Source: Schizochytrium sp. TIO01
Taxonomy: Eukaryota; Sar; Bigyra; Thraustochytrida; Thraustochytriidae
Direction of reading: 5' to 3'
Length of the DNA stretch: 64,000 nt
Assembly: GCA_004764695.1 (NCBI GenBank)
Contig: SMSO01000034.1
Coordinates: forward strand, 1,653,501 to 1,717,500
Translations under genes and position numbers: made by a program
Part shown: in pieces, positions 20,010-29,700 of the stretch
Numbering within the stretch: the stretch's first letter is position 1
Layout: each line of letters starts with the position of its first letter
Notes under the pieces: model-generated
The model's input: the letters and a program-made list of their open reading frames with translations, nothing else
Told to the model about the DNA's origin: nothing
The model's database searches: none

Positions 20010-21470
20010 ATTTCATTTATAACACAAAGTATAAATAAAGTTTAGATTTGCATTCTTAGTTTCCGTTTCACAGCTGTAGGAACTATAGACCACAAGGTAC
20101 ACGATAGTTTGAATAAGAAACTGGGATTTAAAATGTTATACTTCATGACCAGTGCACGGAATTTAATTGGAAGCGAGTGTCTTGTCATCGAATTTCTACT
20201 TCTATCCTATGCACCATGTTTATACTTTCACAAATATTCCCTTGTATTTAGTTCGAACCCGCCAAGAATTATCAATGTGCTCACTCCCCAGTGAGTGTGC
20301 CTCCAAGGATTTTTACTCCTCGTACCTAAGACGGGCATCTGTACCAGTTGCAGGTCCTATTATCTCTGGGTCATAAGTAACTGTCTTGACGACCTTAAAG
20401 GCGCCAACATCACCCCTCTGGTTGTTTGTTCTTTAAGCGAATAAACCAGACTTCTGAGATACAGTAGCACGACATAGTGATTCATTACAACGACTTGGAA
20501 GATGCAGTTCACCAAGCCCAAAGCTATGCTTAGCTCCACTCCCAACAGAGGCTCTTGATCGGGTTATAGGTGGTAGTAGGTAGTCGTAAACGCTTCCCAG
20601 CTTCTCCAGAAAGGACCAGAAGCTGGGCTCTCTTTATCCATCCGGGAACAAAAGCTGGCGTCCAAGAGACACCACTACCTATGCATATTGTCCCCTATTA
20701 CCTACTGTTGAAACATGATTACTATTTAAGGCATCGACCGCCCATGACTGCAAGGATGACGCCCCTAAGTATAACTTTGAAGAGCATGCACGTTCTTCAA
20801 GTCTAGAAGTCTAACGTATGACGCGTTTGAACGATTCTGTAATTGTCTGCAGCACTCAAGTTGGCCTTATTGGTTTATAAATAATAATAGACTGCAATCC
20901 TTGTGGTTGGACCAAGAAAACTTCATCATTTCTACACGAAGCACGCAAACAATGTCTGCTGGCTGTATCATTCAGTTCATTGCTTTTGTTTATGGCCAGG
21001 CTATGACACTATGATAGGTAAATAACAATAAGGCATAATAATATATAAGTAAATTCCGATCTCTGCAGGAAGCGGGAATGGGAAGAATGCTATGACCACC
21101 ATTATGACCTTCAAGAACAATGAAATGAAATCACTTCGAAGTCCGTCATTTTATGAGCTGGCAAGAGCAGCAAACTACAATACTGCTTGCCTAGTGCAGT
21201 TGCTGACAGATCCAGCTTTGCTGATATACGTTCGATTGAAAGCTTGACCTTGAGCCTGCTCTTCATCGGCGCGTTGTCGAATCAAACTTGTGCACTTTTC
21301 GTGGAATCCAATTGCAAATCGCGGTGCAGTTTCACCTTCTTGAGACAGCAAATACCTGAAGCAAAGGTCTTCGCGACAATCGCGAAGTTTTCAAGCCCCA
21401 AGGGTGCGACTTGCCTTGTTTGGCGTTATCTAGGAGCGAGCAGAGAAAATAGAGTGGGCTTTTGTTGAAA
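20010..21470. other. Gene-free interval, OYE-2 to hotdog gene
   Basis: AT-rich; only short frames without domain character. Contains the OYE-2 3' UTR and the promoter of the next gene. Nothing else was recognised. Confidence 0.5.
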
Positions 21471-22661
21471 ATGGCCGGGATCCGAGCCATGGAAGAGGTT
21501 TCTTCGACGCAGAACGGCGTTGAAGCGAGCGTCGTGAGAGCGAATACACGCGAAAACAACTATTTCTGGGGAAGTAAAAAAGTCCTAGTCGATGGGGACC
21601 TAGATGAAGGAGGGGCCTGTGAGGTGGAGTTCACGAACAGAGCTGAAGGTCCGCCCAATGCGGCGCACGGAGGCTCTAGTGCAGCGACACACTGCGCTTT
21701 GCTGTTGAAACCGTGCTCAGAGAAAGCTGGCGTCCCGGAGCAAAGCATTACAACATTGTACACCAAGCTTACTTACCTCAAGCTCACAGCATTGAGCCAA
21801 ACACACCACTTCAAAGTTCTTGAAGTTGACGCCAACCCCACAGAACACGATGATGTAATAGCCTCTGCGCGAGGCCAGATCGTAGATGTAGCGGGCGACG
21901 TTCTCACGGAATCAGAGGTGCGCTATACAAGCACCCTAAATGTGAAGCTTTTGCAGACGCTCAAAAGCAATGATGTTGAGCTCTCCAAAACACCCCTTTT
22001 TGCAACAGTGGTGGGAGGCACACTTGCCAAGATTCAACAAGCTGGGCTCGAGTTGCGTGGGCGGCCTCTTATTGATGAAAGTTTGCTGAAAAACATTGAT
22101 ATGAGCAAGGCAGTGCCTTCTTTGAATAATTTTGAGACCATGGGCCCAAATCCTAACGCCCCTGTAAGTAACATTGAAGGTTACGATTTTGCAGGAAACC
22201 ATAACAATATGTTTCTTTGGACTGCATACTCTGCAGAAAACCAGCACATCTATGCTGCGCTTGCAGTCTCAGGTGCTACGTCGCAGGGTAATAGCCTCAT
22301 TGATGATAAGCCATTTCTGAGCCAGGATGGCCTCTTTGTTGGTCTCGATCATATCATGGGCCAAGTTGTCTTCCTCAGTGGATCTCATTGCGTAACTGCC
22401 TTCCTTGAGGTAGATTACATTAACGCCGTAGAGATCGATCCGACGGCAAACAGCATCATCTACCTTCATTCTTGGGTTGAGCGCATGGAGAATCGCAAGG
22501 TATTTGTGCGTGGATCTGCTCACATCGTGTCTTTGGAGTATGCGAGTTCTTCGAACCCAGAAGACTGGGCAAAAGCACCTGTGATTGCCGAAGCAAAGGG
22601 CCTTTTCGTCCGCATGAGTTTCCCGGGTCGAACAGTACCTTCAACCTCCAGTAAGCTCTAA
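21471..22661 (+). CDS. Probable double-hotdog acyl-CoA thioesterase-like protein
   Basis: 396 residues from the ATG at 21471 (context AAAATGGCC; the frame runs 3 codons further up to a TTG). Two halves each look like a PaaI/4HBT-type hotdog fold. In the first, GPPNAAHGGSSAATHCALL matches the central helix with its His-Gly-Gly motif, and the next strands (TKLTYLKL, then ARGQIVDVAGDVLTESEVRY) follow the family layout. In the second, GLDHIMGQ takes the helix position, followed by TAFLEVDYINAV, RKVFVRGSAHI and PVIAEAKGLFVRM. The enzymes cleave acyl-CoA to free fatty acid and CoA, which would suit lipid metabolism. No clear targeting signal. The assignment rests on pattern resemblance of weakly conserved folds; substrate unknown. 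Confidence 0.6.
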   Translation: MAGIRAMEEVSSTQNGVEASVVRANTRENNYFWGSKKVLVDGDLDEGGACEVEFTNRAEGPPNAAHGGSSAATHCALLLKPCSEKAGVPEQSITTLYTKLTYLKLTALSQTHHFKVLEVDANPTEHDDVIASARGQIVDVAGDVLTESEVRYTSTLNVKLLQTLKSNDVELSKTPLFATVVGGTLAKIQQAGLELRGRPLIDESLLKNIDMSKAVPSLNNFETMGPNPNAPVSNIEGYDFAGNHNNMFLWTAYSAENQHIYAALAVSGATSQGNSLIDDKPFLSQDGLFVGLDHIMGQVVFLSGSHCVTAFLEVDYINAVEIDPTANSIIYLHSWVERMENRKVFVRGSAHIVSLEYASSSNPEDWAKAPVIAEAKGLFVRMSFPGRTVPSTSSKL

Positions 22662-24238
22662 ACACCTCTTTGGAAGTACCTACTCAAATGCAATGTAACC
22701 TCTTTTCACATTATCTTTGCCATTCAGTTTTGGGTGATGCTGCTTGAAGTTTCTTTGTTATTCTTACTCCTCACTTTGCTCTTTGAGTTCTTGTTCAATG
22801 TGCACCCTAATCAGAGTTTACCCACACAAGCATGAGTCATTATTTCGGCTTGAATACTTCGCTCAATCTTGAAGATTCAACTGATTACCTCTGACTAGTG
22901 AGAGTACCACAAAATAATTTTTGGTACCTGTTTTCTTTGCAGGGTTTGTTTTCTTGATCCAATAACTCAGGGACGAGGAGGGGGCAACACAAAACCTACG
23001 AGTTGTTGAGCATCCGTTACTCCTTATTTAGCTGTGAACCAGCAACTTAATTGAGGGTGATAATGGATAGCACAGATATGCTTAGGGTTGTTGCATGGTA
23101 GAAGCAGAACTGTGGAACAAACATAGCATTGTAACACAATGAGTACACACCTTCAAAGGCGTGGTCACTAATAACTTCGTATTCTAGAATACATATACGT
23201 ACGTACTTTGTATTTCTTTTTATCATAAAATAAGAGCCTCCCTCAGCTCGGCAGCCTTGACAATCGATCTGAGGGTTCAACAAATGTGTTGGTGCTCAGA
23301 CTCGTACTTATCTTCTTTTCTAATTCCTCTAACAATCAAATGTGAAAACAAGAGATTATTCTTGGTACACGCTTTTCTTTTCTTTGTAGGAAAGGCATCC
23401 TTCACCACTTAAAGTTGCTCTCACACCACACAGGCTCTTGCGACCAAGCAACTTCTATACAGAAGAGAGTGTTAGTTCAATCGTATTGCCTATGGGGGTA
23501 GTTGTGTTTTCTGTCAGGAATACGCACCAAACTAGACGGAGCGTGTTTGCGTTCATCATAAAGTCGTAGACCTGACCGTTCCCCGCGCAGGATACTACCA
23601 TTATATCTATCAAGAACAATAGGAGTACCAGAATACCTTAGAATCAAGCAGCAAAAAGTTGACACTAGGGAGTACATAGGCGTCCATAATCACACAGGCT
23701 CTAGGAAGGCTAAATTTAATAACATTGTATGAATAAACTTTATTGTGGACACTCGTATAATAAACTATTACTATTAAACAAGCCGGAGGCCGTCCAGACC
23801 ACTTTTCATCCATCATGAATGAGAGGAGACATCTTAAATCATTGACTGAGAAGTTCAATTCCCAAACCCCCCAGAAGCGATGCTGTAGTGTATCGTGTTA
23901 GTCTTCTGTATGGTCACCTACATCACAGGGGAAGCGTTGAAACAGCTCGGGATATAGCAAGAGCATTGGACGCGTCCCCACTATTAACTCAGAGAACAGA
24001 GCAGCAACGAGACTGCTGGACGTCACTCCTCCCAAACTGATTGTTCTTGCTCACTTTGAATCTACTGTCGTGTGATCTCTTCTTCGGAAGGATTTATAAA
24101 AACCGAAAAGCTTGCTTTGTAGTAGTGATTCTTCATCATAACAAGCAAAGCTCTGCGAAATCCCAAGCTTTAGCAGCAAAACAACAGTCGTAAGAATTAT
24201 TGGCATTCAAGAAAGTTTTACTCTTTCAATCAACCATA
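22662..24238. other. Gene-free interval upstream of the TIR/HET-like/TPR gene
   Basis: No credible coding frame; AT-rich. A TATA-like box at 24095 lies near the 3' end of the interval. Confidence 0.5.
24095..24101 (+). promoter_or_regulatory. Candidate TATA box for the TIR/HET-like/TPR gene
   Basis: TATAAAA, 138 bases before the ATG at 24239; position and match are plausible for a core promoter. Confidence 0.4.
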
Positions 24239-26416
24239 ATGAAATGGACCCTTCGCAAAGCTGCAGAGCTCCTGAGCTTGCGTAAAACTTTGCCACGAAT
24301 ACTGGACTTCCGCGGAATTCACATAAGCCTACTTCATAAGATTGTAAAAGAACTCCAGGAGAAAACTCTCGCGCCTGGTATTACCCTTTTCGAAACTATC
24401 CGAGAACTCCCAGGTGGGATACCATCCGGATGTACGATTTGCGTAAGAGAACATATTGAAGCTTCTGATGTTACCTTACAAGGACATTATACTGGTAAGA
24501 AAGGCACCATTACAACCCATTTCATATCAGGTAAAGATGCCATTGAGAAGCTACGCAAGGACTGGACCTTTGACGATATTGCTGAATATGTGGTCCTGCC
24601 TTCGGTCTCAAAATTAACGAAGAGTGCTCAGCTTTTCCTTAACACCGTTCCAGAAGTAAGCTTAGCAGCTTCCTTCCGAGGCATATATGTGATTCACGCA
24701 CATCAATCCCGCTTTATGGATCTTGTCCAAGCGATTCAATCATATATCGATCGAAGCCATTTGGACATCTCAAAGCAATATGTGTGGCTTGATGTTCTTT
24801 GTTCGCATCAACCGTTGCTTCTCGGTCGCACTGCTAAACTAAATGCTGAATTGCGAACCCACAAGGACGAAATTATTATTCATGGCTTAGAGGAAGCGAT
24901 TGCCAAATTCAACAAAGTCGTCGTGTTTCTTGACAGTTGGCACAGCCCAAACATCTTGCGTCGTAAATGGTGCCTTTGGGAAATATTTGTGGCACTTCGG
25001 CAGGAACGCTCATTGCATGCAATCTATACACCCGATCAAGAATTTAGTTTTGAGAGTGAGCTGTGCTTGAGTCCAGAACGCATTGCATCGGTTCTGCTGG
25101 AAGGGTTTAAAACACTTGATGCAACATGCTGGTCTACCCGCGACGAGAAATTACTAACAATAAATTTAAGTCAGGATCTAGGCAGCGCTGAAGAAGAAGA
25201 CTCCCTAAGTCTTGTTATGAAGGAGCAAATGCAAACTTGGTACATTGAGATGATTTCCTATGCTATTTTAAAAACATCAATGTCCTCAAGTGCTCACCCC
25301 AAAGCTTCCCTTGAAGATGAAAACAGAAGATGCGTTTCGGAAGCTAACATTAAAGTTCAAGCTGCCATGTTTTTTCGAGCTCAGGGTATGTATGAAGAGG
25401 GTACACGACTTTGTCAAGAAGCATTAGATTTGTTGAAAGCAATGCTTGGACCATGGCATGAGGGTGTAGCGGATACACTGGCAAGCATGGCCAAAATCCA
25501 AAAATCACAAAAGAAGCATATGGAGGCTTTTGAGCTATATCGTGAAGCAATCAGCATAGTTAGAGCAATCCACGGATCTCGAAACCCCAAACTAGCGAAT
25601 TTGCTGATGGATCAAGCTGGAATCCTTCGCACTCTTGGAAAATTGAAGGAGGCAGAAAATGCTTATAATGAAGCCCTTGGGATCCGCAAAAGTCTGTTTG
25701 GTGATCGGCATGTCTCGGTGGGCCAAACCCAGGCTGCCATTGCTTCGCTTGTCTCTGCAGACGGACGCCATGACCAAGCTTTGCAATGTTTTGAGACCGC
25801 CCTGACGATTTTCAAGGAGTCTCTAGGCTCCGACCATCTTAGCGTTTCTGATGTTCTCCTTAATATTGGCAAAGTGCAATCCGCCCAAGACAAGAAAGAG
25901 CAAGCTCTAGAAACCTTTAATAAGGTTCTCAAGCTTCATCAAGGAAAACAGGGCATTGACCATGAGCGCAACATCGCAATTACTCAAAAAAACATCGGTT
26001 TAGTTTATCATACTATCGGTCGATACAATGAAGCCCTCGAATGCCACGAAAAGGCCCTGCACTCATACCGATTAATTTTTGGGCCATGCCACTGCGATGT
26101 AGCACAAATTTTGCAAGCAATCGCAGTTGCTCACCATGCACAAGGAAAACACTTGCAAGCACTAAAATATTATGCGGAGGCCTTGGAAATTGCAAGAGAA
26201 ACAGCTGGTGCAGCGAGTGCTGAGGCTGCCGTCTCCTTGAACGGCATGGCAGCAGCATTTTTTGAACGTGGAGAATTTCATACAGCTCAAACTTATCATG
26301 AGGAAGCTCTTCGAATTCTGCAAGGTCTCCGCGGAGAAGAGCACCCATCAACATGTCGAACTCGCGATCAACTCCGGGAGTGTAGAAGGCAATTGTCTCA
26401 GTCTAGGCGATTCTAG
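24239..26416 (+). CDS. TIR/HET-like effector domain fused to kinesin-light-chain-type TPRs
   Basis: 725 residues from the first ATG (a TTG lies 13 codons upstream). Residues about 140-290 have the order of a TIR/HET-superfamily domain: a strand and helix (GIYVIHAHQSRFMDLVQAI), the YVWLDVLCSHQ block at 181-191 (compare Trp-Ile-Asp-x-Leu-Cys-Ile-x-Gln in fungal HET domains), the hydrophobic strand NKVVVFLDSW at 225-234, and RRKWCLWEIF at 241-250 (compare the Trp-Cys-x-x-Glu of TIR domains). From about residue 350 to 715 there are eight consecutive 42-residue TPRs of the kinesin-light-chain/NPHP3 type, typical of peptide-binding superhelices. No nucleotide-binding domain separates the two, so this is not a classical NLR. 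Such combinations occur in protists with unknown function; an immune or allorecognition role is speculation. Confidence 0.72.
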   Translation: MKWTLRKAAELLSLRKTLPRILDFRGIHISLLHKIVKELQEKTLAPGITLFETIRELPGGIPSGCTICVREHIEASDVTLQGHYTGKKGTITTHFISGKDAIEKLRKDWTFDDIAEYVVLPSVSKLTKSAQLFLNTVPEVSLAASFRGIYVIHAHQSRFMDLVQAIQSYIDRSHLDISKQYVWLDVLCSHQPLLLGRTAKLNAELRTHKDEIIIHGLEEAIAKFNKVVVFLDSWHSPNILRRKWCLWEIFVALRQERSLHAIYTPDQEFSFESELCLSPERIASVLLEGFKTLDATCWSTRDEKLLTINLSQDLGSAEEEDSLSLVMKEQMQTWYIEMISYAILKTSMSSSAHPKASLEDENRRCVSEANIKVQAAMFFRAQGMYEEGTRLCQEALDLLKAMLGPWHEGVADTLASMAKIQKSQKKHMEAFELYREAISIVRAIHGSRNPKLANLLMDQAGILRTLGKLKEAENAYNEALGIRKSLFGDRHVSVGQTQAAIASLVSADGRHDQALQCFETALTIFKESLGSDHLSVSDVLLNIGKVQSAQDKKEQALETFNKVLKLHQGKQGIDHERNIAITQKNIGLVYHTIGRYNEALECHEKALHSYRLIFGPCHCDVAQILQAIAVAHHAQGKHLQALKYYAEALEIARETAGAASAEAAVSLNGMAAAFFERGEFHTAQTYHEEALRILQGLRGEEHPSTCRTRDQLRECRRQLSQSRRF

Positions 26417-26723
26417 CAGACAGAACTGAACCCATGCAACTAAATCTACAGTCTCTGACCCCCTAATACTATCAATTGACCATGTTAATATGAAAAACAT
26501 ACTTGCTATTTCTTTATACCATAGGTAATGCAAATTAGAAAAGAAGAGAGATAGTCGCATATCCTCTTGTAGATTATGCCGATCAAGCTTTTTGTTAAAA
26601 ACGACGCAACCTTACATTCAATGGTATTGCTCATCTAATTGAAGAAAATAAATCAACAGAAAAGTAAAAATAATGAAAGTTTACAGAGGAGAGCATCCCG
26701 TTTGCTGTTTGTTTATCTAGATC
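26417..26723. other. Convergent 3' interval, TPR gene / ankyrin gene
   Basis: 307 bases of AT-rich sequence holding both 3' ends; an AATAAA near 26647 may be a poly(A) signal for the plus-strand gene. No gene. Confidence 0.55.
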
Positions 26724-29700
26724 TTACTTATTCCTCTTCATTTTGGACGCGACATTCTTTGCGGCATCCTTCATTTTAGTCACAAGCCCCGGTTTACTTG
26801 ACCCATATCCACCACCCACATGCGAAACTTGCTGGGTAGACGAGTTTTTGCGACGAAACTTATCAAGAAAACCTGCTTTCCGGCCACGCCCTGAAGAGTT
26901 AGCTGATGAGTTGGAACCTGCACTCATAGTACGGTTTGCCGTGGGACGCCCCTTGGCAGCAGCTCCGGTTGGAGGTTTAGCAGTAGTCCCAGCCCTTGGG
27001 GTTGCTCCTGCCTTTTTAGGCTCAGGTTTACTGTCATGAGTACGAGACATTTCTTTACGGCGTTCTTGCACCTTTTTGTATTTTTCCTGTTCCTCTTCAG
27101 TCATCTCATCCATTTCGACAGACTTGGTGCCCTTAAAGCCAGCTTTAGCCAAGGCTTCCTGAATCTCAAATGAGGTAGTAATATCGTAAGACTCTTTGCC
27201 CTCCTTCTTGACGCCCTTCCGTAAGAGGAACTCAACAACCTTCGCTTGATTCATAGCGGACGCCCAATAAAGTGGAGTGTGCCCTGAGGTCGCCTTACTT
27301 GCGGAAAGCATTAGCTTACCAAGCCAAGTTTCGTCCATATCCTTGTCCACACCCCGGTCATCAATTTTGTCAAAAGGTTGATTCTTCATTATGAACTTTT
27401 TCACCATTCGCAGGTCACCACGTTTCGCTGCGAGCCAAATGCTGTCATAATCAGGAGTCATCCACTCATCTAAACCATTGTTTTCAGGTGAGGGTTTCAT
27501 GTCCACATCAATAACTTCAACATAGCGATCTGGAGATCGGTAGAGACAAGTCTCATCCCAAGATTCGACTCCATCCTCGTCAACTTTCCATTCGGGAGAG
27601 CGAATTGAGATATCCTCACTTTTACCTCGTTTTTTGAATTCTTTCCATAGGCTGGATTTGCCGTACTGTGCAATGCTAGGACCCCGAGCACGTTTTGTGT
27701 GTTTTCTTTTGGCGTTCTCATCATCGCTGTCATCGTCGCTACTTGAACCATTGCGGTGACCCTTCCGACGGCGATCGTCATCACTATTATCATCATCTGA
27801 GTGTCCATGGCGTCCACCATGTCCAGAGTGATTACGACCCTTCTTCGCATCCTTGCCACTGTTACTAGACTCATCCCCACTCAGCTCGCTTGAACTTGAA
27901 TCATGACGACGCCGAGAAGAAGATTTGGACTTTTTATCATCGCCGCCAGCAGCCTTGGACTTGTGCTTGTGGACATCCTCGTCGCCAGAGTCACTGTATC
28001 CGCTTGAGGAAGATGATGAAGAGTGTGATGAAGATGATGATCGGCGATGACGGCTGGGGCGGTGATGGCCACTGGACGAAGAGGACTGGGAAGAATCATC
28101 AGATGAATGACTGCTGTCGGAATCATCAGAATATCTGCGATGAGTTTTACGCGAAGACTTCCCAGACGATTTCTTGGATGCCGACTTTCCATGATCTGAA
28201 TCAGAGGTTACACTTGAGGTATCATCCTTAGGACCGAGCTTAGTTGGTAGCGATTTAGACGACATACCGGGGAGAGCTACTCCAAATTTAACACCAGGTG
28301 GGTTTCTTCCAGAACTGGCATTTGCTTGTCCTGCTTTCGCACTGATTGCAGAATTCAATTTGCTGGGAAGTTTTGACTTTTGTACACCTGCAGCACTCTC
28401 TTTTCCTTTCGAAGCTGCTGCCGCCGCCGCTGCTGCAGCAGCAAATTGACTCGGCAAGCGTCTCTGAGGAGCAGGATCATCTTCTGATTCGGAGCTATCT
28501 TCTGCGCTACTACCGCTTTCCTCGATATCGCTGTGGTCACCGGTGTTCATTTTCTTTTGTTGACTAAGGAGAGCTGCCCCAAGTTTGCTCGGGAGCCTTT
28601 TCTGCGGCTTCTTGGCATCGGAGGAGTCGTCATCAGAGTCTTCTTCGCTGCTGTCGCTGTCGCTGCTGCTGTGCGCATCGTTTTCATCCTCTTCTACTTT
28701 ACTTTTGGTTGGCAAAGCAGAAGGTAATTTGCTTGGAAGCTGGCTTGGAAGACGTAGCCCTGGTTTAGCCCCTTTGTCTTCGCTTGCGTTAGAGATATCA
28801 CTCTCAGCCTCACTACTTTCCTCATTGGAATCAGACTTATCCTTGGTACTTTGAGAAACCATTTTGCTTGGAAGTTGGGAAACAGGTTTTCCGGAGGATT
28901 CGTGATTCACAGAAGTTGACTTTGGTGGTGAGTCTTTAGGATCTAATTCGCTCTCAGAATCTGATTCCGATGAGCTTTCAGACTCGCTATCACTTTCCCC
29001 CTGTGTGTCGGCTTTCGCATGAGGAATAGGAGCATCCGTTGCAATATTTTCCTGTTTAGCTTGTAATTCGGTAGCTTCTTCTTGACGTTCATCTTCACTC
29101 TCGGATTCAGAAGCTGATAGACTGCTCTTGTTGTCTTCATCCTCCTCACTCTCACTACTTGCATCAGATTCCTCCGCCGCATTTTCGCTGGTTAAGCCTT
29201 CATCTTTAGGACGCTCACCGTGGGTTTTTATCTGAGCTTTGTTTGCTTTACTTGGAGACACAGATGATCTTCCCACTGGAGATCTTGAAAGTCTCTTAGT
29301 AATTTTGGGACTTTCAACTTCGTCAACCTCTGATTCGGAGGCATTAGATTCAGAATCTTCCTCATCAACTTCCTCTTCCTCATCGTGGACAACTTCATAT
29401 TCAGATCCTGAGACCTCCTCTTCACCAGAAGAAAGTGCGGAATCCTCATCTTGGCTTTCATCTATGAGATCACTTTCGTCGTCTTCGATTTCGCTATTGG
29501 CATCATTCTGTTCTTCAGCATCGCCAGCGACCTCATTGTTTTCTTCTTCATCAGAAGAAGAGTCTTCTTCTTCTGATGATTCATTATGTCTTCCATACGG
29601 TACCAATGGCTTTGCTGGGGCTCGAGAAGGAGCAGCCTTAGATTGTGGCGGGGCTTTTCCCGTAACCGGTTGTTTCTTGCCTGCTCTACGAGCTTCAGAT

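Noticed and set aside
20245-20265. TTCGAACCC stretch resembling a tRNA T-loop
   Set aside because: Flanking bases do not form a T-stem, and no cloverleaf could be built.
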